From CAZWCX01 sp964632945 (GTDB taxonomy: Bacteria; Planctomycetota; MHYJ01; WSZJ01; CAZWCX01), in contig CAZWCX010000109.1 of NCBI GenBank assembly GCA_964632945.1, positions 1-24,519 of the forward strand: a stretch of 24,519 bases of DNA, read 5' to 3'. Position 1 is the first letter of the stretch, and each line of letters begins with the position of its first letter. Below are positions 7,183 through 15,479 of the stretch, piece after piece. Below the pieces are notes generated by a model that made no database searches, was not told the DNA's origin, and worked only from the letters and a program-made list of their open reading frames with translations. Made by a program: the position numbers and the translations under genes.

Positions 7183-7716
7183 TCACCCCCGCGGTTCGTC
7201 CCTCAGGAGACGGCGCCGCATCGAAGCGACCACCGCGCCCAGGACCCGATGCCAGAGCGACGCCTGGCGACCGAACGCCTCGACCTGCTTCACCAGCTCC
7301 CCGGACGGCGTGGAGATCCCGTGCTTGAGTACGTAGTCCTGGGCCTGCTCTTCGATCTTCTCGACCAGAATCTGCAGGTGGTCCAACTCGCCCTCATCGA
7401 GGTAGAGTCCGCATCCCTTGGGACAGCGGTCTACCGCCAACCGGGTGGAGTATTCGTGGAGGGATTCGACGAGGAACCCGAAACAGCGCGGACAGCGGAG
7501 CCTCCGGGGTCTCGGGGCCGCCGGCGGGGAGGGGTTTTCCTCGCGCCGAAGCACGTCGAACACGTCGGCATCGGCGAACGCGCGGTCCCGACGCTCCAGA
7601 ATGGCCAGAAAGTGCTCCCCTTCGAGCCAGATCCCCCGGCACCGGGAACATTCGGCGATGGGCACGCCCTCGTAGGCTTCTTCGGCGACCGGAGTAGCGC
7701 ACTGGGGACAATCCAC
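7183..7716 (-). CDS. Zinc-ribbon (TFIIB-type) protein, 177 aa
   Basis: Two zinc-ribbon modules are visible: C3-x2-C6 with C23-x2-C26 in the pattern CPxC..GVPIxxCxxCxGIWL, typical of the zf-TFIIB family, and C75-x2-C78 with C98-x3-C102 followed by GLYLDEGEL. The C-terminal third is helical with a mildly hydrophobic patch (WHRVLGAVVASM) and a basic end. I start at GTG 7716, because AGGAGG lies 9 nt before it; another in-frame GTG at 7722 is only 3 nt from that site, and an ATG at 7764 would lie upstream of it. The predicted transcript starts near 7739. Such proteins are widespread, and their function is unknown; a structural zinc-binding or nucleic-acid role is a guess. Confidence 0.8.
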   Translation of the reverse strand: MDCPQCATPVAEEAYEGVPIAECSRCRGIWLEGEHFLAILERRDRAFADADVFDVLRREENPSPPAAPRPRRLRCPRCFGFLVESLHEYSTRLAVDRCPKGCGLYLDEGELDHLQILVEKIEEQAQDYVLKHGISTPSGELVKQVEAFGRQASLWHRVLGAVVASMRRRLLRDEPRG

Positions 7717-7745
7717 GTTCACCTGCCTCCTGACGGATCGCGGCC

Positions 7746-7774
7746 ATCCTAGTCCCTGCGACACCCGGCGTCAA
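7746..7774 (-). promoter_or_regulatory. Promoter of the zinc-ribbon gene
   Basis: Minus strand TTGACG (7774-7769), a 17-nt spacer and TAGGAT (7751-7746), followed by an AGGAGG ribosome binding site at 7731-7726. This supports the downstream GTG start. Confidence 0.6.
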
Positions 7775-7805
7775 GGCGTGCGCCGGAGGGGGCGGTTCAA
7801 TTCGG

Positions 7806-7835
7806 TTGTAACCGGCCCCCACCACCCCCTATCAT
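7806..7835 (+). promoter_or_regulatory. Promoter of the BrkB-family gene
   Basis: TTGTAA, an 18-nt spacer and TATCAT, 38 nt before the ATG at 7874. Divergent from the promoter at 7746-7774. Confidence 0.45.
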
Positions 7836-7873
7836 GGGGCCGCGTTCCCCCGGATCCTGAGGACTGATCGCGC

Positions 7874-9148
7874 ATGGCCGACGAGGAAGCGCCGCGCACC
7901 TCCCCGCCCCCGGAGTCCGCCGCTCCGCCCCCGACGTCCGTCCCCTCCGGCGCCACGCCGCCCCCCCCCGATTCTCCGGCTCCGGATGCGAAACCGGCGC
8001 CCGGGACCCCGCGCGGTCCCGCGCTGCTCGACCGACTGCGCGGATCGGTCTCCTCCATGCTCGAGACCCTCCGCTCGCCGGAGTCGCGCGCCTCGATCGA
8101 GGACCGGATCCTCGACTCCCTCGTCGCGCTGCTGCTGCGGGCGCGCCGGGCGTCCGCCAACCTGAGCGCGCGGATTCCCCAGATCATCGCCTTTCTGTCC
8201 CTGCCGATCTCCATCGTGCAACTGTACCTCCGCAGCCGGAGCACCTACCTCGCTGCCGCGATCGCCTCCTACGTCGCGCTCTCGATCATCCCGTACTTCC
8301 TCCTCGCGGCCGCCATTCTCGGCTACATGGTGGAAGACACGGTGGTCCTGCGGGGCGGGGGAAAGCCGGTGACCGGCCTCTTGCGAAGGGCCGACGACGA
8401 GTCGTACCTGTTGCAGGAACGGGGCAAGCGAGAACCCACCGTCATTCCCCGCTCCGAGGTACTCGAGATCCAGACGCCCGTGGTCGAGCATCTGCAGAAG
8501 TATGCCGAGGTGAACTTCCCGGTCGTGCAGCAGGACATGGCGCCCGCGATTCGGGGCATCGCGGAAAACAAGGAGGGACTCACCTTCGTCGGTCTGTTGC
8601 TGCTGATCTGGACTTCGCGCGGTCTGGTCTTTTCGGTGAGCTTCGCCCTCAACGCCATCCACGGCAACCAGGACGAAAAGCCCCTGTGGCGTGGCCTCGT
8701 CGATACCGTCCTGATGGTCTGCCTGGCCGCGCTCCTGATCACGGCGTCGATCGTCTTCTCCATCGTCCTGGCCTGGGTGTCGCGGCTTTCCGGCCTGCAC
8801 CTGGACGAGGGGTACACGCTGAAGATCATCACGCTCCCCTTCTCGCTGGTGATTTCGGGCCTGGTGTTCCTGGCCTTCTACCAGATCGTTCCGCAGACGC
8901 GGCAGCGGTGGACGCACTCGTTGATCGGGGCGGCCGTGGGGGCGGGCGTATTCGAGATCGCGAAGTACCTGCTGATCGCGTACTTCGCGTTGCGCGGCGA
9001 GAGCGAGCGGGTGGTGTACGCCACGATGATGCTGCCGATCTACATTACGCTGTGGAGCTACCTGTTCGCCACCGGCGTGCTGCTGGGGGCCTGCACTTCC
9101 CGGCGGCTGGACGAAGAGCGCAAACGCGCGACCTACCTGGCGGAGTAA
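7874..9148 (+). CDS. YihY/BrkB-family inner-membrane protein, 424 aa
   Basis: Integral membrane protein of the YihY/BrkB (formerly called RNase BN) family, whose function is still unclear; transport has been suggested. The family signature AAAIASYVALSIIPYFLLAAAI sits in the first membrane helix (about 127-152); further helices are at about 236-258, 276-302, 316-338, 348-371 and 384-406, giving the usual six. Two oddities: a proline/alanine-rich disordered N-terminus of about 50 residues, and a charged loop of about 80 residues between helices 1 and 2 (153-235). The family often has a sizeable loop there, but this one includes an unusual RGGGK..RRADDESYLLQERGKRE segment. A GAGGA lies a little far before the ATG. 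Monocistronic with its own promoter. Confidence 0.85.
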   Translation: MADEEAPRTSPPPESAAPPPTSVPSGATPPPPDSPAPDAKPAPGTPRGPALLDRLRGSVSSMLETLRSPESRASIEDRILDSLVALLLRARRASANLSARIPQIIAFLSLPISIVQLYLRSRSTYLAAAIASYVALSIIPYFLLAAAILGYMVEDTVVLRGGGKPVTGLLRRADDESYLLQERGKREPTVIPRSEVLEIQTPVVEHLQKYAEVNFPVVQQDMAPAIRGIAENKEGLTFVGLLLLIWTSRGLVFSVSFALNAIHGNQDEKPLWRGLVDTVLMVCLAALLITASIVFSIVLAWVSRLSGLHLDEGYTLKIITLPFSLVISGLVFLAFYQIVPQTRQRWTHSLIGAAVGAGVFEIAKYLLIAYFALRGESERVVYATMMLPIYITLWSYLFATGVLLGACTSRRLDEERKRATYLAE

Positions 9149-9261
9149 CGCCGGCGACCGGACCGCGCCGAAGCCGCGCGGTTGCCCGCAGCCGACCGCG
9201 CGACGAGGCCCGTCGAGCTTCGCCACGCCTGCGGGGACCGATCGTGGAGAAAACCTCCCGC

Positions 9262-9369
9262 GGCCCGCGCCGATTCGCCGGAGGAAGGGTCACCCGTGGA
9301 ACTCGCGGATGCGCGAGAACCCACACGGGCCGTGCCGGTTCGCCGGAGGGAGGGACGCGGGTGGGACTC
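9262..9369. repeat. Imperfect tandem repeat, about 65-bp period, between genes
   Basis: The block from about 9262 to 9304 recurs at about 9327-9369. Both copies contain TTCGCCGGAGG followed by a purine-rich stretch and a GTGG(A/G)ACTC end. The second copy runs into the stop codon of the minus-strand gene at 9368. The stretch 9149-9367 holds no credible gene. The repeat may be a local duplication of the 3' end region. Confidence 0.45.
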
Positions 9370-10261
9370 AGCGCAGGCTGGGCGGCGTCTTCGCGGGCTT
9401 CGCCTTGTCCGGCGTCTTCAGGACCGGTTGCGCGTTGACGAATGCGTCGGTGGCGGCGAGGATGCGGGCGACGTGCTGGTCGCGGTCGTTCATCCAGGAG
9501 CGGTAGTCGATCTTCTCCTGTCCGGTGAGCCGCTGCAGCGCCAGGGCGGCCATATCGACGCTGCGGGAGTACTTGCTCCACTCGCGGCTCCCGGCCGCCT
9601 TCTCGCCGAGCGCACGGCGGAGGAACCCGTGCAGGGGAACGATGGCTTTCGCGTGATTGGCGCGCTCCAGGATGTAGGCGTAGAGGAACATCGTCTCGTC
9701 GGAAGCGGCGGGATAGGAGGTCGCAAACCTCACGACGACGAGCTCGAGGGCGCGATCGCCCATACGACTCAGGCTGCGGACCTCCGGCATCGCCTCCGCC
9801 GCCTTGACCGGCAGGGCGTCGGCCGCCAGCGCGATCGAGCGGGTGCGCGCGTAGTCGGCAAGGCTGTCGAGAAGCACGGTGTAGGCGTCGTCCTCGCTGC
9901 GAACCTGGACGAGAAGGTCGGTGACCTCGTATCCGTGACGGTCGATCGCCTCGTACAGGCGCGGGAGCGAGACGTCCGCGGAGCGGGAGGAGCACTGAAG
10001 TTCGTACACGGGAAGGGTGCCGTCGGTCTGGTCGTCGGGGACCTGGCCGAATTCGAGCACGTTGACGGCAGTGACATGGGCGACCTTGAGGGCGGCGTTG
10101 CGCAGGGCCATGACGTCGGCGACGCGGGAATAGGGGGTGATGCGAACGCGCACCTTGACGGGGGTGGACATCGCGTCCTGGTCGGGTCCCCCCGGCCGCA
10201 GGGCGCAGCCGGCGGTGGCCAGAAGGAGGAGGATCAACCCGGATGGGATCAAGCGCGCCAC
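9368..10261 (-). CDS. Probable lipoprotein of unknown function, 297 aa
   Basis: The N-terminus (V)ARLIPSG, the hydrophobic LILLLLATAG and a cysteine at about position 19 form a lipoprotein-type signal (T-A-G-C around the cysteine), suggesting export and anchoring. I chose GTG 10261 because GGGAGG lies 5 nt upstream; an open frame continues up to 10369, but there it overlaps the divergent gene's start and promoter. The mature part is mixed alpha/beta with no motif I recognise: a central YEVTDLLVQVRSEDDAYTVLLDSLADYA, a helical C-terminal half and a Lys/Pro-rich tail. It is divergent from the HEAT-like gene at 10368, with 106 nt between the starts. I cannot assign a function. Confidence 0.75.
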   Translation of the reverse strand: MARLIPSGLILLLLATAGCALRPGGPDQDAMSTPVKVRVRITPYSRVADVMALRNAALKVAHVTAVNVLEFGQVPDDQTDGTLPVYELQCSSRSADVSLPRLYEAIDRHGYEVTDLLVQVRSEDDAYTVLLDSLADYARTRSIALAADALPVKAAEAMPEVRSLSRMGDRALELVVVRFATSYPAASDETMFLYAYILERANHAKAIVPLHGFLRRALGEKAAGSREWSKYSRSVDMAALALQRLTGQEKIDYRSWMNDRDQHVARILAATDAFVNAQPVLKTPDKAKPAKTPPSLR

Positions 10262-10297
10262 GTCCACCTCCCGGATGGCCCTGGGCGGCAGGCGGGA

Positions 10298-10327
10298 TTG
10301 CCCCGGGCCGCAGGGTTGGAGTACAAT
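10298..10327 (+). promoter_or_regulatory. Promoter of the large HEAT-like gene
   Basis: TTGCCC, an 18-nt spacer and TACAAT, predicting a start near 10334 and a leader of about 34 nt. No clear Shine-Dalgarno sequence precedes the ATG at 10368. Confidence 0.4.
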
Positions 10328-10367
10328 ACTGTTCCCGGGTGTCCCGATCAACATTTGAAGCGCCCCC

Positions 10368-12815
10368 ATGAAGCGCTTTCTCCTGACCTTCCTGGTGACC
10401 GTCGGGGTGGCTGCGGCCGCCTACCGGATGCATCGTGAGCGCACCGATCTCCGCGTGGCGCTCGAGGCCTTCCATCCCTCTCATCCGGCCCCGGAGCGCT
10501 GGCGGGGCTCGCCCGGCCGCGCGGCCGTCGTGGTCCTGCGGAAATGGGACGCGGCGGCGGACGATGAGGGACGCCTCGCCTGCCTCCCCTCCCTGGCCTA
10601 TCTGGCCCGCGCGGGAGAACCGGCGGCCTTTGCCCGCGTGCTGGAAACGCTGAAATCCCCTTCCCCGGCGCTGCTCCGTGGCGCGCTGTTGGCCGCCGGA
10701 TACGCCGGCCTCCCCGGATCCCGACACTCTGCGGTGACCAGCGCCGACTGGAACGCCTTGAGCTCCTGCGTACGGTCCGCTCTCGACGACCCGACCCCCG
10801 CTCTGCGAGTGGCCGCCCTGTTCGCGACCCACACGTTGACCGGCGTGGACCCGGAGGATGTGCGTGATTCCGGCGGCCGTCGCCCGGTCGAGGCGATCGA
10901 CATGGCCGCGGCCCTGGCGGCGATCCTGGAGGGCGAACCCACTTTCCCCGGACTGGAGGAGGCCTATCCGCGCTTCCTTGCCCGCGGCTTCCACCGATTC
11001 CCGATCCAGGGCCCCGCCGCGGAGTCGTATGCGCGCTCCTTCCAGGCCGCCTTGAACCATCCGCGCTCCCGGTCGGAACACCTGCTCGAGACCATGTTCG
11101 ACCCGGTGGAGCGGCTCCCCGATCCGCACGCCGGGGCGATGATCGCCGCCGCGCTGGACGATCCCGCCCTGGCTGCGAGCGCGGTTCAGAAGGCGGGCCT
11201 CCGCCCTTCCCCCGCCTTCGCGCCCGGGTTGCTCCGGCTGCTGGCCCGCCCCGGAACCGTCCGTCGGGAAGACGTCGTCGCAGTCCTGATCACGCTCGTC
11301 CGACGACATCACGACGGGTCGGTCGGTCCCGCGCTCGCCGCCCTGCTGCGAGAGCAGGACCTCGACGACGGCCTGCCGGTGGTCCTGCACGCCATCCATG
11401 AAATCCTCGGACCGGAAAGCCTCGCCCGGCACTGTCCGCCGGACTTGACCGCGCTCCCCGGCCGGATTGCGGCCCCGATCGCCGAACTGCTCGGCCGCAC
11501 CGGCCACGCCGGCTTCCTCGACGTGCTGCTCGACGCCGTGCGCAGGGCCCCCGATGTCAAAGTGCGCACCGCCGCGCTCGCGGGCGTCCGCGACCTCGCC
11601 CGCCTCCACCGCATCGCGTCGGCGGCGTTCTCCACCCGACTCTGCGAGATCGTCGACGTCCCCGAGGAACCGGGAATCCCGGCCGCGGAACTGCTGCGCC
11701 ACTTCCTGGACCTCGACCGGGCCGACCTGGTCCCCTGGATCGCCCGGTTGTTCGAAGGCGAAACCGACCCGGTGCGGAAGGCCGAACTGCTGCACCTGCG
11801 CCGGACCGGCCGCCTGCGCCGCTCCGTCCAGGAAGCGCTCGCTCCGATCCTCGCGGAGATCGCCGTTCACGCCGAATCCCGACGGGTCCGGGAGGCGGCG
11901 CGCGGGTCCCTGGAGCGGCTCGAGTATCCCCCGGAAGCCGCCCCCTTCGCGGCCCGCCTGGCCCTGACCGGCCGCGGGGGGCGGGACGAGGCGATGCAGG
12001 ACCTTCGGGAGGTCGGACTCCTCGAGCCCGCGCAGGCCTCCGCCCGGCTGGCCGAGCACCTGATGGACCTGGGCGGCGCGCGCGTGACCGCTCACTTGCT
12101 GCGCGCCCTGGCCAAACTCCCGCCCGACGAGCGCGCCTTGCGGCGGATCGGGCCGCTCCTCTCCTCCCGCGACGCCTACCTGGTCTGGCGCGCCGCGGCC
12201 ATCCTCCTCCGTCATCACCGGCTCTTCGACCCGAGCCTGGCGTGGGAACCGATCCGAACCTATCTGACCTCCCCGCTCCCCGGGGAGACCTACGCGGACC
12301 TGGCGCGCGAGACCATCACCCTCCTGCGCCGCACCGGCCAGACGATCAGCCAGGTGCCGCCCCCGCTGATCCGGCTCTTGCGGCAGGGATCGGCGGAAGA
12401 AGTCGCGCAGGCGGCCGATACGCTCCTGCTGATCGGCGGCCGGGAGGCGATCGACATCGCGCGCCAGATCCTGGCCGACCATGTCCCAGCGCGCAGCTGG
12501 GCGCAAGCCGCGCGGGTGGTGGGCGAACTCGGGGAGCGCGCGGACCTGGAGCGCCTCGTGCGCGCGGTCCGCCCCCTGGCCGACCGGTACGGTCCCCAGG
12601 ACCTCGCCGTCGCGTACGACGCGGTGATGGGCGCGGCGGAGTCCATGGCGCGACCGGCGGACGCCCCTACGCTGGCCGGTCTGCTCGACGCCGCCCCGCC
12701 GGCCGCCGCCGCGACGCGGATCTTCCGGCTCCTCGAAACCCTGACCGGCGAGCGGTACGCGGGGGATCATCCGGAAGTCCGGCGACGGTGGCAGAGCCAT
12801 CCGTGGGTGCGCTGA
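10368..12815 (+). CDS. Membrane-anchored or exported HEAT-repeat-like protein, 815 aa
   Basis: The protein begins MKRFLLTFLVTVGVAAAAY, a short positively charged then hydrophobic segment fitting a signal peptide or N-terminal anchor. The rest is almost entirely Ala/Leu/Arg-rich helix pairs in the manner of HEAT/ARM-like solenoids, with recurring units such as SPSPALLRGALLAAGYAG, DDPTPALRVAALFATH, APDVKVRTAALAGVRDLARL and SRRVREAARGSLERL. These scaffolds bind proteins; no catalytic motif is visible. Its stop is 19 nt from the stop of the convergent gene at 12835, which also encodes a HEAT-like domain, so the two may be old paralogues or act together. Start chosen at the ATG following the predicted promoter. 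No specific role can be assigned. Confidence 0.8.
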   Translation: MKRFLLTFLVTVGVAAAAYRMHRERTDLRVALEAFHPSHPAPERWRGSPGRAAVVVLRKWDAAADDEGRLACLPSLAYLARAGEPAAFARVLETLKSPSPALLRGALLAAGYAGLPGSRHSAVTSADWNALSSCVRSALDDPTPALRVAALFATHTLTGVDPEDVRDSGGRRPVEAIDMAAALAAILEGEPTFPGLEEAYPRFLARGFHRFPIQGPAAESYARSFQAALNHPRSRSEHLLETMFDPVERLPDPHAGAMIAAALDDPALAASAVQKAGLRPSPAFAPGLLRLLARPGTVRREDVVAVLITLVRRHHDGSVGPALAALLREQDLDDGLPVVLHAIHEILGPESLARHCPPDLTALPGRIAAPIAELLGRTGHAGFLDVLLDAVRRAPDVKVRTAALAGVRDLARLHRIASAAFSTRLCEIVDVPEEPGIPAAELLRHFLDLDRADLVPWIARLFEGETDPVRKAELLHLRRTGRLRRSVQEALAPILAEIAVHAESRRVREAARGSLERLEYPPEAAPFAARLALTGRGGRDEAMQDLREVGLLEPAQASARLAEHLMDLGGARVTAHLLRALAKLPPDERALRRIGPLLSSRDAYLVWRAAAILLRHHRLFDPSLAWEPIRTYLTSPLPGETYADLARETITLLRRTGQTISQVPPPLIRLLRQGSAEEVAQAADTLLLIGGREAIDIARQILADHVPARSWAQAARVVGELGERADLERLVRAVRPLADRYGPQDLAVAYDAVMGAAESMARPADAPTLAGLLDAAPPAAAATRIFRLLETLTGERYAGDHPEVRRRWQSHPWVR

Positions 12816-12834
12816 GCCCGCGGGCCGGCACGCC

Positions 12835-14685
12835 CTACTTCGACCCGCCGCGGGAGGCGTCCACCCCGAACCGTTCACGCCAGGCCGCGGGATCCTCACC
12901 CAGATCCGCACCCAGCACCTCGGCGAGCGCGGCGCGTACGCGCGGTCCCGTCTCCCCGCCGACCCGATCGACGAGGAACGGAAGGACGGACCGGTCCCGG
13001 CCGTAGCGAAAGAGATAGATCGCGGCCTCCTCCCGCCAGGGACTCTTCTCGTCGCGGTAGATTTCCTCGAAGGTGCCTCCCGGCGCCGTCCCCTGCATCT
13101 CGCTCCAGGCCATCGCCGCGAACAGGCGGACGAGCGGTTCCCGGTCGGCGAGCGCGAGCGGGATGTCGTGCACGACCGAGGGCGCCTGAAGCCGGTAGAG
13201 GGCATAGGCGGCGGCTTCGCGAACGCGGGGGTCGTCGTCGCGCAAAAGCGGCGCCGCCGAGCGCCAGCGCGGCTGAAATCGTTCGCGTCCGATCGCCTCG
13301 GCCAGATCACCCAGGACGAGGGCGCGGAGGCGGCGGAGCCGGGGGCGTTCCTCCGGAAGCCCATCGCGCGCAAAGTCGACGCCGCGCCGCGCCGCCGCCT
13401 GCCACACCTCGCGGACGGCGTGTTCCGCCTCCCCGTTGGGCGCCGGCATCGCCGGCGGCGCCGCCTCGATCGCGACCAACAGCCCCTCGAGTTCCGGCCG
13501 GGCCGCTCGCGCCAGGGCGCCGAGAAACGTCCTCGTGTCCAACGATCCGTCCAGGAGCGCCGCGCCGAGGCGGCGCGCGCCCTCGATCCGCGACGGCGCA
13601 TGCCGTTCCGGGTCCGCCTCGGAAAGTCGCGCCGTCACCCGCGCCAGATGCTCGATCGATTTTCCCCCGATCTCCCGAACCTCGCGATCCACCGCCGCCT
13701 CGGCCGCCGCGTCGGCCCGACGCCGCAGGCCTTCCAGGATGGCCAGGCGCACCTGCGCTTCCCGCTCCCCTGCCAATCCGGCGGCCAGGCGCTCGGAAGA
13801 CAGGTCCACCCCGGGGCGACCGAGCAACCGCCACGCGTCCGCCCGCACCGCCGCTTCGCGGTGACGGACCAAGGACTCGGCGATGGCTCGCGTCACGTCG
13901 GGCTTCCGGTCAAGCAGCATCTCCGCGCGCAGCAGCGCCTCGTGGGGGGCGAGGACCTGCAGGATCGCCTCGGGATCCTCCTCCAGCGAGCGGACCATCT
14001 CCTCCTCCGCGCTGCGCAGCACCATCCCCCCGGCCAGGGTGGGAACGAGCGTGAGCACGAGAATGAGGACGACGTCGATCGCCCCGATGCGCCGGTCGGC
14101 GCCCCCGCGGGGCCAGGCCGGACTGATCGGCGCGCCGATCTGCAGGAGTCCGAGCGCGGCGACCAGCGGCACGCCCAGACAACCGGGAGGCACGTTCGAC
14201 CAGGTCTGCCACATCATGGACCCAAAGTAGAGATACAGGGTCACCGCACCGGCAACCATGTTGAGCGGCCCCGCCAGACCGAATCCGCGCCAGAGGAGGT
14301 AGCCGGCGTTCAGGGTCACCGCCAGCGCGATCCAGGAGGCCTGCACATGGACGAGCAGGGCGGCGCGATCGAATCCCGGGAGGGACAGCGCGGAGCGCAT
14401 CGGCGCGTAGTTGAGCAGCGTGCGGGTGGCGGTCAGACCGCACCAGAGCAGGTGAATCGCCGCGCACCCGCACAGGACCAGCAGGACGGTGGTCAGCCGC
14501 GATCCACCGCCGCGGAGTGGGGTCGGAAACGGCGCGCCGGACGACCCCGGGGCGTCCGCGCCGGAGCGGAGGCCGGTGCCCGGTCCCGACCCGCCCGGGG
14601 TCGAATCGACACGCGGTTCGGGCGCCGCGGCGTGCGCCTCCTCCGGACCCTGCGGGCTTGGGACGGGGGCCGTGCTGGAACTCAT
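12835..14685 (-). CDS. Polytopic membrane protein with C-terminal HEAT-like domain, 616 aa
   Basis: The first 60 residues are Pro/Gly/Ser-rich and probably disordered. Hydrophobic segments follow at about 64-86, 112-132, 138-158, 168-184 and 200-223, then a soluble region of about 390 residues made of HEAT-like helix pairs (for example REAAVRADAWRLLGRPGV, DDDPRVREAAAYALYRL, REPLVRLFAAMAWSEM, GPRVRAALAEVLGADLG). The overall design is a membrane-tethered scaffold. The ATG at 14685 lies 7 nt after the -10 box of a good promoter, so its mRNA appears leaderless and no Shine-Dalgarno site is present. An open frame extends upstream to 14985, but into the promoter and the next gene. It is convergent with the other HEAT-like gene. 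Function unknown. Confidence 0.82.
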   Translation of the reverse strand: MSSSTAPVPSPQGPEEAHAAAPEPRVDSTPGGSGPGTGLRSGADAPGSSGAPFPTPLRGGGSRLTTVLLVLCGCAAIHLLWCGLTATRTLLNYAPMRSALSLPGFDRAALLVHVQASWIALAVTLNAGYLLWRGFGLAGPLNMVAGAVTLYLYFGSMMWQTWSNVPPGCLGVPLVAALGLLQIGAPISPAWPRGGADRRIGAIDVVLILVLTLVPTLAGGMVLRSAEEEMVRSLEEDPEAILQVLAPHEALLRAEMLLDRKPDVTRAIAESLVRHREAAVRADAWRLLGRPGVDLSSERLAAGLAGEREAQVRLAILEGLRRRADAAAEAAVDREVREIGGKSIEHLARVTARLSEADPERHAPSRIEGARRLGAALLDGSLDTRTFLGALARAARPELEGLLVAIEAAPPAMPAPNGEAEHAVREVWQAAARRGVDFARDGLPEERPRLRRLRALVLGDLAEAIGRERFQPRWRSAAPLLRDDDPRVREAAAYALYRLQAPSVVHDIPLALADREPLVRLFAAMAWSEMQGTAPGGTFEEIYRDEKSPWREEAAIYLFRYGRDRSVLPFLVDRVGGETGPRVRAALAEVLGADLGEDPAAWRERFGVDASRGGSK

Positions 14686-14692
14686 GGGCCCC

Positions 14693-14721
14693 ACCCTACC
14701 CGCAGACCGGGAAGTCGTCAA
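14693..14721 (-). promoter_or_regulatory. Promoter of the membrane HEAT-like gene, leaderless arrangement
   Basis: Minus strand TTGACG (14721-14716), a 17-nt spacer and TAGGGT (14698-14693), then GGGGCCC and ATG. The predicted transcription start coincides with the start codon. Confidence 0.6.
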
Positions 14722-14779
14722 GGCAACCGCCGCGGGCCTCGCATCCCGGCCCGGCAGACGTTCCGAATCCCGGCTCCGG

Positions 14780-15235
14780 TCAATGTCCGCGCAGGACCTG
14801 GATCGGCAGCGCCAGCAACGAGGTGACGCCCCACAACCGAGCGCCGATTCCGCATACGCCGGAAACCGGGACCGATCCCCGCCAGGCCGCCCGCACGCGC
14901 CCGAGCAACCGATCCCCGGACGCCGCGCCGAAGGGATCGATCTGCCCAAGCCCGTCCCCCTTGAGCCAGAGCAACGGGCGCTCACCGGTCCGGGCCGCGC
15001 GCACCAGGCGGTGAATCACCACGCGCGCGCCCCCCTCGCCCGCCGTCCGCACCGCGACCAGGTCTCCGAACCGCAACGACCGGACCTCCACCGGTTCGAG
15101 CAGGACGACATCCCCGCTCCGGAGGGTCGGGCGCATGCTGGTGCCCAACACACGCACGGCGCACACGCCGTCGCGGTCGAGCGCTTGCTCGACTTCGGCC
15201 GCGCCGGGACCGGGAGCGAGAGGAGACGGGGGCAT
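14780..15235 (-). CDS. S24/S26-type (LexA/signal peptidase fold) serine peptidase-like protein, 151 aa
   Basis: Contains the fold's nucleophile box GTSMRPTLRSGD (S33), the strand RFGDLVAV, an IHRLV box (H75) and LWLKGDG (K92). This order resembles SipW/Sec11-type signal peptidases, which use a Ser-His dyad, and more distantly the LexA/S24 group, which uses Ser-Lys. Unlike a true signal peptidase, it has no membrane helix before the serine; the only hydrophobic stretch is a weak one near the C-terminus (about 125-147). GAGG stands 8 nt before the ATG. A TAGACT -10-like box lies at 15292-15287 without a convincing -35. The single-pass membrane protein gene lies upstream on the same strand. The substrate is unknown: it may cleave an exported or pilin-like protein, or itself. 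Confidence 0.72.
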   Translation of the reverse strand: MPPSPLAPGPGAAEVEQALDRDGVCAVRVLGTSMRPTLRSGDVVLLEPVEVRSLRFGDLVAVRTAGEGGARVVIHRLVRAARTGERPLLWLKGDGLGQIDPFGAASGDRLLGRVRAAWRGSVPVSGVCGIGARLWGVTSLLALPIQVLRGH

Positions 15236-15449
15236 CGACAGGCCTCATGCGCGAAGGGCGCCGTCCGCCGGCGGCGGCTGCCGTGCAGTCTACCCCACCC
15301 GGTGAGTCCCCGCCACCCCCAGTGGGTCGTCAATCTCGAGAATGGGGATTCGGTCGCGTCGATCTTCGCGCCCGACGAGGCACGGGGAGGAGACGATGCC
15401 CGGGCAACTCCGACGACGAGCATCGAAGCCCGGCGCGAGAAGCGACCTG

Positions 15450-15472
15450 CCCAACCCGTGGAACCGGGTGGG
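15450..15472 (-). terminator. Hairpin after the single-pass membrane protein gene
   Basis: An inverted repeat, 15450-15458 with 15465-15472, of 8 pairs with one bulged A and a 6-nt loop, just past the stop at 15480. No U-tract follows, so it is a weak terminator candidate. Confidence 0.3.
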
Positions 15473-15479
15473 AGCCCCG

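Noticed and set aside
9045..13601. A very long open frame on the minus strand (over 1,500 codons), and similar ones opposite the ligase gene (3106-5373) and others.
   Set aside because: They run across several better genes and intergenic regions, and have Arg/Gly/Pro-rich low-complexity translations typical of antisense frames in GC-rich DNA.
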